A stretch of DNA of 26,113 nucleotides from positions 1 to 26,113 of the forward strand of contig DHSP01000066.1 in the NCBI GenBank assembly GCA_002408485.1, in the 5' to 3' direction. Below are positions 1-9,254 of the stretch, piece by piece. The position numbers and the translations under genes are program-made. This DNA is from Proteiniphilum sp. UBA5283 (GTDB lineage: Bacteria; Bacteroidota; Bacteroidia; Bacteroidales; Dysgonomonadaceae). The notes under the pieces were generated by a model. The model was not told the DNA's origin and did no database searches. It saw only the letters and a program-made list of their open reading frames with translations. Positions within the stretch are counted from its first letter, which is position 1; each line of letters begins with the position of its first letter.

Positions 1-1872
1 GACGTTACAGGTAAAACAATCAGTATCCTTAATTATGAACGTCCATTTAAATTCGATATCAGCGGACAATTAAATTGGAGGATTTTACCTGAGCTGACAT
101 TCATGACAAGAGGTGCCTGGCAATATTCAGACGAAATGAGATACCTGTACGAGCCAAGATATTCGCAATCATCTCCGGCAAATATTGATAAAAACAACAA
201 AGCAAGAAGAACTTCTTATAACCGTGATGGATGGTTAAACGAAAATACATTGAATTATATTCAAACATTTAATGAAAAACATAATTTTAATGCTTTGGCT
301 GGTGTTACTTTTGAGCATAATAAAAGAGAGGATTTTTATGCGCAAGTAAATAAATTTGAAACCGATGATTATTTGTGGAATAATTTAGGGGCAGGATTAT
401 TAAACCCTGTAATGAATTCCGGAAGTAACATGTACTCTTTAGTCTCTTTTTTGGGACGTGTTATGTATGATTTTGACTCCCGCTATTTTATTACAGGCAC
501 GTTTCGAAGTGATGGCTCTTCCCGGTTTGGATCATCTAATAAATACGGCTATTTCCCTTCTGTAGCGCTAGCATGGAATATTAAAAACGAAGAGTGGTTG
601 AAAAAATCTGATTTGCTTTCAAGAATGAAGGTAAGAGCAACCTATGGAATATCGGGAAATGATGATATCAGTCAATATACTTCCATGTCTCTGTTAGATG
701 ACAATAAAGTCCTGATTGGGGGTGCAGAATCAATTGGAAATGTTCTTGATCAAATTGGGAACTCAAATATTAAATGGGAAACTACGCATCAATATAATAC
801 AGGTTTGGATCTCGGATTCTTTCAAAATAGGATAACATTAGGAGTAGATCTTTATTACAAGATTACTAAAAACTTATTGTACGAGTATCGCTTACCGCTT
901 ACAACCGGATATTCATCGATTATGTCTAATATTGGACGTGTAGATAATAAAGGATTAGAAATTGAACTGTCGTCTCATAATATTAGTTCGAGAAAATTCC
1001 ATTGGGTTACCGATTTCAACATCGGATTTAATGATAGCAAGGTGGTGGACCTGGGAGATAATGACAAAGTTGTCCTCTACAGAGGAAATGGAATGATGAA
1101 AGTTGATATTGTATATCTACAAAAGGGACAACCGCTGAATGTATTGATCGGTCATGAAGTGTCGACCTATAAAAATTGGGAGGAAGTCTATGATAACGAT
1201 GTTGTTTATTATGAAAATCCAAAAAGTTTGAAAACAATACCCGGTATGCCCAAGTATCAGGATACGAACGGAGATGGGGTCATTACAGATGCCGATATGG
1301 TTGTTTTAGGCATCACGATGCCAAGAACAACATTCGGTCTTACCAATACTTTCACGTATGGTCAATTTGATTTGTCCGTTTTCATCAATGGGGCTTTCGG
1401 TAATAGTGTATATAATGGGAACAGCGGAAAATTATTTACATTTCAATCAAATAACAACAATCAGTACCGCATGGCAATGGACTCATATCGGAATATGAAT
1501 GCACTTATAGGTGATCCGGGATATAGCGATGGAAAGTACCCAATTCCAATTCACAATAAAAAAGGACCGGTATCTTCACAAACAGCCTATACATCTACAA
1601 TGAATTCCAATTATGTGGAAGATGCCTCCTATTTACGCCTAAAAAGTCTTAGCTTATCTTACCGGTTTCCGGTGAAGTATCTAAAAGCAATTAAATTAAG
1701 TGGTTTGTCAGTGGGGTTGAATGCAACCAATCTTCTTACGTTTACCAACTATTCAGGAATGGATCCTGAAATGTCAAGTACGGAAGGTTCTTCTAACAGT
1801 CGGATAGGAGTTGACCGAAGTGCATATCCGGCATTCAAATCCTATACTTTCACAATGAATGTAAACTTTTAA
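1..1872 (+). CDS. SusC-family TonB-dependent outer-membrane transporter (5' truncated)
   Basis: The reading frame is open from base 1 and its start lies outside the window, so 623 residues of the C-terminal beta-barrel are seen. SusC-type proteins form the outer-membrane channel of a SusCD pair and import oligosaccharides with energy from TonB. Supporting features are the alternating aromatic/polar barrel strands, the calcium-loop-like DTNGDGVITDAD at fragment residues 421-432 (a common motif late in SusC barrels), and the terminal FTMNVNF ending in Phe, as expected for insertion by the BAM complex. A SusD gene follows, which confirms the family. The signal peptide, any N-terminal carboxypeptidase-like domain and the plug lie upstream and cannot be judged. 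Identification is firm; the substrate can only be inferred from the downstream enzymes. Confidence 0.96.
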   Translation, partial: DVTGKTISILNYERPFKFDISGQLNWRILPELTFMTRGAWQYSDEMRYLYEPRYSQSSPANIDKNNKARRTSYNRDGWLNENTLNYIQTFNEKHNFNALAGVTFEHNKREDFYAQVNKFETDDYLWNNLGAGLLNPVMNSGSNMYSLVSFLGRVMYDFDSRYFITGTFRSDGSSRFGSSNKYGYFPSVALAWNIKNEEWLKKSDLLSRMKVRATYGISGNDDISQYTSMSLLDDNKVLIGGAESIGNVLDQIGNSNIKWETTHQYNTGLDLGFFQNRITLGVDLYYKITKNLLYEYRLPLTTGYSSIMSNIGRVDNKGLEIELSSHNISSRKFHWVTDFNIGFNDSKVVDLGDNDKVVLYRGNGMMKVDIVYLQKGQPLNVLIGHEVSTYKNWEEVYDNDVVYYENPKSLKTIPGMPKYQDTNGDGVITDADMVVLGITMPRTTFGLTNTFTYGQFDLSVFINGAFGNSVYNGNSGKLFTFQSNNNNQYRMAMDSYRNMNALIGDPGYSDGKYPIPIHNKKGPVSSQTAYTSTMNSNYVEDASYLRLKSLSLSYRFPVKYLKAIKLSGLSVGLNATNLLTFTNYSGMDPEMSSTEGSSNSRIGVDRSAYPAFKSYTFTMNVNF

Positions 1873-1876
1873 TTAC

Positions 1877-1897
1877 TGTCACGCAACAAGCGTGATA
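1877..1897 (+). promoter_or_regulatory. Small hairpin just after the SusC stop
   Basis: TCACGC and GCGTGA form a 6-bp stem around the loop AACAA, extendable by a G-U and a T-A pair. No T-run follows, so it is a weak terminator at best. It lies in the 156-base gap between the SusC and SusD genes. It could protect the SusC mRNA end or reduce read-through, but that is inference. Confidence 0.35.
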
Positions 1898-2028
1898 ATT
1901 GTTCACATATATGATTAAAGCGAGTTCACTAAAGTTAGACTTTTACTACAATCGGCAAAGTAAATAAATTTACTCTGCTCTCGTTAATCGCTAAAGTGCC
2001 ATACACCATATTGAAAAAAAATAATCGT

Positions 2029-3678
2029 ATGAAAAAAAGAATATTTTACAAACTGGTTTTATCGACAATTCTGATAGGTCTTATTTCATCTTGCGCTGAT
2101 TTTTTAAAGGAAGATGTTTTGGATCAGACCAATCTTGACAATTACGTTAAAACTGATGAAGAGGCCGTGAAATTTTTATACGGAGGTATTGCTGCTGTCC
2201 GAAATACAGTTTTTGGCAGAGATTTTATCTCCGTTGTAGATTTAACAACCGATGATACATATTTTACAACAAACGATCAAGCCCGTACAAGTCTTAGTTC
2301 GTTAACTTATGACAATCAGAATGTTCATGTTCAGAATATTTGGGGAAGTTTATATACAGTAGTGAGTCAGATGAACATTTTAATAGAAAAACTAGAGACT
2401 TCGCCACAAATTACGGCAGCCAATAAGATAAAAATAATGGCACAAGCCAAATTTATTCGTGCCTGGGCCTATTTCCAGCTTGTACAAATTTGGGGGGAGG
2501 TACCCATTACGCCAACCTACCTGACTACTGCCGGCAATATCAGGCCGGCTCGGAATTCAATTAGTGAAGTGTATACATTAATTGAAAGTGATGCAACATA
2601 TGCTTTTCAAAACTTAAAGGACAATTCCGTGAAAAACGGAAATTATGTAATGCCTGATACAGTAAAAACAAATGTGGCAGGAGGGTTGGAATATTATCTG
2701 CCAATCAATAAAGGCGCCGGAGCATTACTTCTTTCGAAAATCTATCTTGCCCAGAAAAAATATAGTGAATCTGAAAGCGCTGTGGATTATTTAATGAACA
2801 AAAAAAACCTGTTCGATTTGTTACCAAACTACGGAGATTTATTTGATGTAGACAAGGAAAATACACCCAATCGATGTAAAGAAGTTCTTTGGGAAATGGA
2901 AGCTCAGGCAATATCCGGGTTTGAGAATACACTACACAGGGAAATGGCACCTGCGGAAATGAAATTAATAAATGGACAGGATGCAGTCGGAGAAACAACG
3001 GGATATCATAACTATGTACCTACCGAAGAATTGGTAATGTCTTTCAACCAATATAAAGATAAAAGATATAAATGGCTATATCAATTTGCCACCATTGCTC
3101 GTATTTCTACCGGTCCTTCGATTCGTAAAGGATTTGATATTGTCTCTGCAAACCAAAGCGTCGGCGGTGCAAACTATGTATTATTACGTTTTGCCGATGC
3201 CTTATTAATTAAGGCAGAATGCAGGAATGCAAGAGGAACCGTAGCCGAGGCAAAACAATATGTTGATTTGGTGAGAGCACGTGCCGGATTGAATCCGTTA
3301 ATGGCGGGACTTTCCAAAGAAGCTATGCAGGATTCAATTTTACTGGAAAGACGTTTTGAATTTGCTCATGAGGCAGGGAATCGTTTATATGACTTACGCC
3401 GGACCGGAACTTATATAAGAGAGATGAACAGTTACAGCCAATTTAGGAACTCTCTTGAAAATGTTGAATCATTGACAATCATCAATCCATCCTTTGTGAG
3501 CGATGTTCCAAAACAGGGTGATCAAAATACAGGGGGTGATTATTTTAATATTGTCGTTCCTTTTGTGCCAGGGGTTAAGATTGTGGATCAAAAAAATCTG
3601 TATCACCCGATACCCAATTGGGATTTAAAAGAAAATCCGAATCTTCTTAATGACTTACATACTCCAAATTGGAACTAA
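2029..3678 (+). CDS. SusD/RagB-family glycan-binding lipoprotein
   Basis: SusD proteins are surface lipoproteins that cap the SusC channel and capture glycans. I chose the ATG at 2029 over an in-frame GTG at 1996 because it places a compact signal peptide (MKKRIF, then a hydrophobic stretch) directly before the lipobox LISSC, with the lipidated Cys at residue 22. The 549-residue length is normal for the family. The N-terminal part (about 25-240) has the SusD-like helical pattern, including AKFIRAWAYFQLVQIWGEVP. The C-terminal part (about 330-549) carries the typical LLRFADALLIKAEC and ERRFEFAHEAGNRLYDLRRTG segments. The protein ends in the usual HPIPNWDLKENPNL type tail. It is paired with the upstream SusC. 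The bound glycan cannot be read from the sequence. Confidence 0.96.
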   Translation: MKKRIFYKLVLSTILIGLISSCADFLKEDVLDQTNLDNYVKTDEEAVKFLYGGIAAVRNTVFGRDFISVVDLTTDDTYFTTNDQARTSLSSLTYDNQNVHVQNIWGSLYTVVSQMNILIEKLETSPQITAANKIKIMAQAKFIRAWAYFQLVQIWGEVPITPTYLTTAGNIRPARNSISEVYTLIESDATYAFQNLKDNSVKNGNYVMPDTVKTNVAGGLEYYLPINKGAGALLLSKIYLAQKKYSESESAVDYLMNKKNLFDLLPNYGDLFDVDKENTPNRCKEVLWEMEAQAISGFENTLHREMAPAEMKLINGQDAVGETTGYHNYVPTEELVMSFNQYKDKRYKWLYQFATIARISTGPSIRKGFDIVSANQSVGGANYVLLRFADALLIKAECRNARGTVAEAKQYVDLVRARAGLNPLMAGLSKEAMQDSILLERRFEFAHEAGNRLYDLRRTGTYIREMNSYSQFRNSLENVESLTIINPSFVSDVPKQGDQNTGGDYFNIVVPFVPGVKIVDQKNLYHPIPNWDLKENPNLLNDLHTPNWN

Positions 3679-3696
3679 CGAAATAAATTTAATGTT

Positions 3697-4647
3697 ATGG
3701 AAAAGAATTTTAAACAATTAATATACCTTTTGCAGAGTCTGTTACTCGTTTTCATATTGGCTTCGTGCGATGAGATTCCGGATGACTTTTCTTCCGATCC
3801 AATACCGGATGCCGGGCCGGATATAGAAATCACAAAATCTGTAGATGATTATACAACCATTGTTCCTGCAGGTGACTGGGTAACAATAGCCGGTGATACG
3901 TATGGTATGGGAAGAGAGCCCTCTACAAGTGACAGTGATGGACAACTCCAAAATCAGTCTCCTGTACATACTGTTGCTCTAAACAGTTTTCGTATAATGA
4001 CGAAAGAGGTTACAGTAGCTCAGTATCGTAAATTTGTTGAAAGTAACCCGGGCAAAGTGTCTATGCCCGAAGAACCATTCTGGGGATGGACAAAATATGG
4101 TGATCGAGAAAATTATCCGATCGTTGGAATAACCTGGAAAGAAGCGGCTGCATTTGCACAATGGTTGGGTGGGCGCCTGCCCACTGAAGCCGAATGGGAG
4201 TATGCTGCGAGAGTGCCCAATGATCCAAAAGGTAACTTGTTATTTAGCTCCCAAAACGAAAAGAATGCCAAAAAAGCAGGCTGGATATATGATAATTCTT
4301 CGGCAGATATTAAAACTGTAGTCAATTCGAGAGGAGAGACGGTTGTATTCAATGGCTGGATGGCTCATAGTGTGGCTTCCATGTCGTCCGGTAAAAACTT
4401 ATTTGGTATTTACGATATGTGTGGGAATGTTATGGAGTGGTGCAGTGATTGGTATGGAGAAAATTATTACACTGAATCCGGGGAAAACATCGAGAATCCT
4501 CAAGGCCCTCTTGACGGTATTTATAAAATACTTCGGGGAGGGAGCTGGTTTTCGCCGCAATATATGAGTAATGTGTATGTGCGTTTATATATGGCGCCCG
4601 GAACCCGCTCTGAAGAAATTGGTTTTAGAGTAGTGATGGACATATAA
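3697..4647 (+). CDS. FGE/SUMF1-fold lipoprotein, catalytic cysteines absent
   Basis: A 316-residue lipoprotein (lipobox LASC, Cys24) whose residues from about 55 to 315 match the formylglycine-generating-enzyme (FGE-sulfatase, C-type-lectin-like) fold: GRLPTEAEWE at 159-168, GNVMEW at 243-248, RGGSW at 280-284 and the terminal GFRVV. In true FGE two cysteines follow the GGS(Y/W) motif and bind copper for oxidation of the sulfatase Cys. Here the matching positions are Ser286 and Ser291, so formylglycine formation is unlikely. It starts 18 bases after the SusD stop, the position often taken by surface glycan-binding proteins in such loci, so a binding or structural role at the cell surface is my preferred reading. 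No sulfatase gene is present in the window. The fold is firm; the role is inferred. Confidence 0.88.
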   Translation: MEKNFKQLIYLLQSLLLVFILASCDEIPDDFSSDPIPDAGPDIEITKSVDDYTTIVPAGDWVTIAGDTYGMGREPSTSDSDGQLQNQSPVHTVALNSFRIMTKEVTVAQYRKFVESNPGKVSMPEEPFWGWTKYGDRENYPIVGITWKEAAAFAQWLGGRLPTEAEWEYAARVPNDPKGNLLFSSQNEKNAKKAGWIYDNSSADIKTVVNSRGETVVFNGWMAHSVASMSSGKNLFGIYDMCGNVMEWCSDWYGENYYTESGENIENPQGPLDGIYKILRGGSWFSPQYMSNVYVRLYMAPGTRSEEIGFRVVMDI

Positions 4648-4672
4648 CCAAAATCAACAGAGTTCAAAAAGT

Positions 4673-4707
4673 GATTAACACGGGAATACTTCCTTCCCGT
4701 GTTAATC
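4673..4707 (+). terminator. Perfect 14-bp inverted repeat between two operon genes
   Basis: GATTAACACGGGAA (4673-4686) and TTCCCGTGTTAATC (4694-4707) pair perfectly around the 7-base loop TACTTCC. The hairpin sits in the 82-base gap between the FGE-fold gene and the next lipoprotein gene. No strong T-run follows on the + strand (AAATAAC), so it may be an attenuator, a processing or mRNA-stability element, or a protein-binding palindrome rather than a full terminator. Confidence 0.6.
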
Positions 4708-4729
4708 AAATAACTGTAAACATTTCCGT

Positions 4730-5812
4730 ATGCGAAAAAAAATATTCTGTTTTATTTTTTCCGTTTTTCTATTATTACTATTTTCCATTTTTGGTTGTAT
4801 ACAAAAAGACACTTTACCTAGAGCGGGATTTAACAAACTCCAATACAGAGAGAGTGGAAAATATCTGAACGCTCTATACTATCGTGCTCATATGTATACG
4901 ATGGTTCCAAGCCAGATCAGGGAGGATTTGAATTGGATGGCAAAAGCTGGGACAAATGCAATAAGCTTAGCCATATTAGAGCAGGATTTTGATGCTGCGT
5001 ATGAAAACATAGAATTTATTATTAAAGAAGCTAATAAATTGGGGATGGATGTCTTTGCTGTTCCTTCACGCTGGGGAGGAATGTTGGCGGGTTCACCCAA
5101 GGTTCCGAGTGTTTTCACAACTCGCAATCCACAAACATGGGTGCTCAACAAAGATGGTTCGGCTTTTGACACTTCCATTTCCGGTAGAATAAGCAGTATT
5201 CATCATCCTGACACCTATCTCTTTTTCGAGAAAATGGTAGACAAACTTTTTTCAACCTGGAATTTTAAAGGAATAATCTGGGATGAGCCCAAAACATTAG
5301 ACTTGGATTATTCACCCGAAGCGATAAAAAATCTCGGTGCAAATCCAACGATTGAACAACAGGTTCAAGCCAATGTTAACTTCTATTCCAGGTTAAATGA
5401 GCACATTAAATCCAGGTATCCGGAGAAAATCATCTCCCTTTTTATGTATGCAAGTTTTGATGATAAAACGGTATCTAAAATGGCTGAAATAAAGAATTTG
5501 GATTATTTTGGCGCTGATGGCAGGCCTTGGGGGAATGCTGACGGTGGTAAATTGGAACGCGAAGGCAAGACTCTTCTTGGAACACAGGGGCAACGTTTCA
5601 TTGATGCTGCGCATGCGAATAATACCAAATCCCTCTTTCTAATGGAGAATCATAATATGCTGGATGAGGATATTCCCTTGCTTGAAAAGGGAATGCCCCA
5701 ACTTCTAAAGATGGATATTGACCAGTTGATTTATTATTATTATCCCAGGAACATTGAAGATCCAGATAGGATAATGAATATTATCCGAAAAAATTTACTT
5801 GATTACCGTTGA
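4730..5812 (+). CDS. Surface lipoprotein with probable TIM-barrel glycosidase-like domain, family not recognised
   Basis: A 360-residue protein with a signal peptide ending in the lipobox IFGC (Cys23). I do not recognise the family. From about residue 45 to the end the pattern is that of a beta/alpha barrel: the strand-like segments NAISLAI, MDVFAVPSRWGG, FKGIIWDEP, EKIISLFMYA, LDYFGADGRPW, TKSLFLMEN and QLIYYYYP alternate with helices. Two acidic residues lie at strand ends, Glu186 in WDEPK and Glu306 in MENHN. This is the spacing expected for strand-4 acid/base and strand-7 nucleophile residues in clan GH-A enzymes. That assignment is inference. The stop lies two bases before the next start, so it belongs to the enzyme operon. 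A role as a cell-surface glycosidase or a degenerate glycan-binding barrel is plausible. Confidence 0.85.
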   Translation: MRKKIFCFIFSVFLLLLFSIFGCIQKDTLPRAGFNKLQYRESGKYLNALYYRAHMYTMVPSQIREDLNWMAKAGTNAISLAILEQDFDAAYENIEFIIKEANKLGMDVFAVPSRWGGMLAGSPKVPSVFTTRNPQTWVLNKDGSAFDTSISGRISSIHHPDTYLFFEKMVDKLFSTWNFKGIIWDEPKTLDLDYSPEAIKNLGANPTIEQQVQANVNFYSRLNEHIKSRYPEKIISLFMYASFDDKTVSKMAEIKNLDYFGADGRPWGNADGGKLEREGKTLLGTQGQRFIDAAHANNTKSLFLMENHNMLDEDIPLLEKGMPQLLKMDIDQLIYYYYPRNIEDPDRIMNIIRKNLLDYR

Positions 5813-5814
5813 TC

Positions 5815-8800
5815 ATGAAACAGTTGAAAGAAATAGTATTACTGATTATCTTGTTATATCTGCCACAAGGTATGACACTTTTTGCTGACTCCCGTTTGAT
5901 AAAAAACCTGGACATCTGGGACGTCTATACATATAATTTTAATGCTTCACACTGGATCGAACAGGGGAACCTGCAAAATGGTGTTTCCATTTATGGAGAA
6001 GTAAATATTCCAATAACCAAACTCCCTGTTTTTTTACGTGGTGCAGATTTTCTACAAACTTCGGTAAGCTCAAACAATTATTCAGGGGATGTCATTGCCC
6101 GTTTTACTGTTGGAGAGAATGCAACTCTGTTTATTGCACATTCAGTTTTGATAAATGAAAAACCGAAATGGATGCGTGATTATCAATCAACCGGACAATA
6201 TGTGAAGACAGCGTCAGGTGATTTTGAGGTTTTTTCGAAACAGGTTAGAAGAAGTGATGAAATTTCGCTGGGAAGTAACGGCAGTGCTGATTATCCAATG
6301 TATTTTGTGGCACTTCAGGCTCAAAATAAGATTGAAAACAGACCTCCCAAGGGTCGCGTATTTGATGTAAAAGAGTTTGGTGCCATTGGCGATAACAAGA
6401 CCATCAACACCAGGCAGATTCAATCAGCCATCGATCGATGTTCCTCAACGAGGGGTGGGGGAATAGTATATATTCACGATGGTATTTATGTTTCAGGAAC
6501 ATTGGAAATGAAAGACAATGTGACTTTATACATTGAAAATGGAGCTATTTTACGTGGTTCCATGAATCCAGATGATTATCCGCAGAAGATATCGCATACA
6601 ATCCCTTCGTTTCGTTCGGGGGAGCATTATCAACTTATTTTTGCAGACAGCAAGCAAAATATCAGAATTACCGGCGGAGGTATTATAGATGGGAATTCCA
6701 TTTTTGAAGGCTTTCCATGGCGCGGCAAAGGAAATGAAGATGAACGCCCGAGACTCATCAGAATGATTAAATGTGCAGATGTGTCAGTCGATAGTATTTC
6801 TTTGATTCGCAGTGCAAACTGGACTCAATACTACGAAGCGTGTTTCAATCTGTATCTGATCAATCAAAACATACGATGTTATACCGGAACACACAATCAG
6901 GATGGAACAGACATTAGTGGATGTAAAAATGTAGTTGTGCGTGGAATTCGTGCTCTGGCCGGAGATGACGTAATTTGTATAAAATCACTTTCGATGGAGA
7001 TTGGTGAAAATATTTTGGTGGAAGATGTGACATCTCGCTATGCCAATTGTCATTTAGTGAAAGTAGGTACCGAAACGCATGGTGGAGTGAAAAATCTCAC
7101 GGTACGAAATGTGGAAGGTTTTGCACGTTATGGAATTGCAATTGAAAGTGTAGATGGAGCGACAGTGGAGAATATTTTGTATGAAAATATATTGCTGAGG
7201 GGATGTGCCACACCATTGTTTATTCGTCTTGGAAGTCGCGGAAGGACTTTTCAAGGTGGTCCCAATCCGGCACCACAAGGTACCATGAAAAATATTACGA
7301 TTCGAAATGTCCGTAATACCGGCATTGGATATGTGGAAGTCCGCAATGGTCCGGGAGTCGGTTCTGCTATCGGGGGGGTACCCAATCAAAAAATCGAGAA
7401 TCTGACCATTGAAGATTGTGATTTCCTCTATTATGGAAGTATAATGGATAAAGAATACATTTACAGGGATATACCTGAGAACATCGACAAATACCCTGAA
7501 TTTAATATTTACGGAACCTGTCCGGCATACGGACTCTATTTCCGGCATATCGAAGGATTAACGCTCAGGAATGTGAATGTGAGCGTAAAACATACTGATA
7601 TCCGTCCCGGAATTGTGTTTGAAGATGCAACAGATATCAATACATCAAAAGTAAATGTTCAGCGTTTCCCATTCACTGAGCCTGCACCCATCTGGAATAA
7701 AAGTGAAACGAGTAATCAGTCACCCGTCGCTCAAACATATACACTGACTTGTAACGATCATCAAATTCCCGTAATGCAACAGAACGATGTGCCGATGTCT
7801 TACAATCTCAATTCGTATCAATATGCTCAACTTGTTTATGAAGGAACTCCCATGAATATCTCTGTAAATGTTAAAGGTTATCATGTGTTAGAGAATGATT
7901 GGGAAATCTCCCCTAAAAGTCGGAATATACAGGGGAAATTGGAGAATAACACACTCCGGTTTACCATAAACGAACCTGGTTATTTTGTAATTCGATTTGC
8001 AAAAAACCAAGATTTTACAAAGAGATTGGTATTGCTAGTCGATAAACCCTACAAAATACCAGACGGTGAAATGATTGATATTACAAAAAAATATCATGTG
8101 GATAACACAGGGAATAAGAATGAAACAGTACGTATTCAAAAAGCTTTGAATGATATTTCAGGAAAAAATGCCACGCTTTATTTTCCACAAGGGATTTATT
8201 CTACTTCAATGCTTCGTATTCACAGCGATTCCAAAATACACTTCGAAAAGGGGGCAATCTTGTTGGCAAGCACTGAATCGTTGGAACCCTACTTGGATAT
8301 GGATGGTGGTGGCTCAAATCGGTTTATCTATATTCGGGATGCTAAAAACATCCATATTACCGGATTAGGAGGCTTTGATGGAAATGGAACATACTTTAGA
8401 GCCGTAAAGTACCCCAACGGTTCGGATGGAAAAGAGGCTATGCGATTACTATTTATTGTAAACTCGCGGAATATTACTTTCGATGGTATACTTCTAAAAG
8501 ATGCTTCTCGATGGAATACACATATTGTAGGAAGTAGCGATATTTCGTTTCGTTACTGTAAGATGTTGAACAATCCCAATACAAATGCCCATCTAACAAA
8601 CTTTGACGGGTGGGATCCGGACGCTTCACAGCGGGTACTCATTGAAAATTGCTTTGGATGGGCAGGTGATGACAATATAGCAATTAAATGCGTGGGTACA
8701 GGTTCCCCGAAAGTGATAAAAGATGTGAAAGATATTACGATACGGAATAATGTTTTTCTGACAAAAAAATCATCGCTAAAAATTGGAACTGAAACTCGCT

Positions 8801-9207
8801 GTGGAAGTATAAAGAATATAGTTTTTGAAAATAACGATGTGATTGAAAGCGATAGGGCTATGGCAATCGACGTGCAAGATCGAGCCGTAATAAACGGGGT
8901 CTTGTTTAAAAATAATCGAATAGAATACAATTATCCTGATGCACAAAAGCGTGGAATTAATGTAAACCTTTCAAAACGGGATGCAACGCAAAATCATATC
9001 GGGAAAATTTTGAATGTGCGATTTGAAGACTGCAATTTTGAGCAGATGTTCCCCAACGGCTTCAGACTATTTAGAGATCCTAATTTTACAACGGCATCGG
9101 ATATGGATGTTACTTTTATAAATGTAAAAGTGGGTGATAAGCTGGTTACTTCGGTTGCCGATACATATTTCGATGATAAAACCAATAGTACGATAAAATT
9201 TGAATAA
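5815..9207 (+). CDS. Tandem two-domain GH28 (polygalacturonase-family) protein
   Basis: A 1130-residue secreted protein. The ATG at 5815 is preferred over a TTG at 5809 that overlaps the upstream stop. A signal peptide covers about residues 1-25 (cleavage near LFA). It contains two right-handed beta-helix domains of the GH28 family, which hydrolyses galacturonides and related pectin linkages. Domain 1 covers about 180-610 and has QDGTD (Asp363, Asp366) and GDD (Asp384-Asp385). An Ig-like linker covers about 645-755. Domain 2 covers about 760-1125 and has FDGWD (Asp931, Asp934) and GDD (Asp952-Asp953). The three catalytic Asp positions are kept in both. The GHG catalytic His is replaced by Glu in GTET (Glu420, Glu993). 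GH28 proteins are usually single-domain and near 450-550 residues, so this is a fusion. The linker plus domain 2 resembles the whole protein encoded at 12393. Confidence 0.93.
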   Translation: MKQLKEIVLLIILLYLPQGMTLFADSRLIKNLDIWDVYTYNFNASHWIEQGNLQNGVSIYGEVNIPITKLPVFLRGADFLQTSVSSNNYSGDVIARFTVGENATLFIAHSVLINEKPKWMRDYQSTGQYVKTASGDFEVFSKQVRRSDEISLGSNGSADYPMYFVALQAQNKIENRPPKGRVFDVKEFGAIGDNKTINTRQIQSAIDRCSSTRGGGIVYIHDGIYVSGTLEMKDNVTLYIENGAILRGSMNPDDYPQKISHTIPSFRSGEHYQLIFADSKQNIRITGGGIIDGNSIFEGFPWRGKGNEDERPRLIRMIKCADVSVDSISLIRSANWTQYYEACFNLYLINQNIRCYTGTHNQDGTDISGCKNVVVRGIRALAGDDVICIKSLSMEIGENILVEDVTSRYANCHLVKVGTETHGGVKNLTVRNVEGFARYGIAIESVDGATVENILYENILLRGCATPLFIRLGSRGRTFQGGPNPAPQGTMKNITIRNVRNTGIGYVEVRNGPGVGSAIGGVPNQKIENLTIEDCDFLYYGSIMDKEYIYRDIPENIDKYPEFNIYGTCPAYGLYFRHIEGLTLRNVNVSVKHTDIRPGIVFEDATDINTSKVNVQRFPFTEPAPIWNKSETSNQSPVAQTYTLTCNDHQIPVMQQNDVPMSYNLNSYQYAQLVYEGTPMNISVNVKGYHVLENDWEISPKSRNIQGKLENNTLRFTINEPGYFVIRFAKNQDFTKRLVLLVDKPYKIPDGEMIDITKKYHVDNTGNKNETVRIQKALNDISGKNATLYFPQGIYSTSMLRIHSDSKIHFEKGAILLASTESLEPYLDMDGGGSNRFIYIRDAKNIHITGLGGFDGNGTYFRAVKYPNGSDGKEAMRLLFIVNSRNITFDGILLKDASRWNTHIVGSSDISFRYCKMLNNPNTNAHLTNFDGWDPDASQRVLIENCFGWAGDDNIAIKCVGTGSPKVIKDVKDITIRNNVFLTKKSSLKIGTETRCGSIKNIVFENNDVIESDRAMAIDVQDRAVINGVLFKNNRIEYNYPDAQKRGINVNLSKRDATQNHIGKILNVRFEDCNFEQMFPNGFRLFRDPNFTTASDMDVTFINVKVGDKLVTSVADTYFDDKTNSTIKFE

Positions 9208-9254
9208 ATAAAACTGATTGTGATAAATTATAAAAACTATATATACACGAGAGT

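Noticed and set aside
1960..1973. Palindrome GTAAAT-AA-ATTTAC in the SusC-SusD gap
   Set aside because: Short and AT-only in an AT-rich gap. Such sites are expected by chance, and no regulator or promoter element is associated.
7054..7548. 164-codon frame on the - strand inside the double GH28 gene
   Set aside because: It lies wholly within a conserved GH28 domain coded on the + strand, and has no domain, promoter or neighbour to support it.
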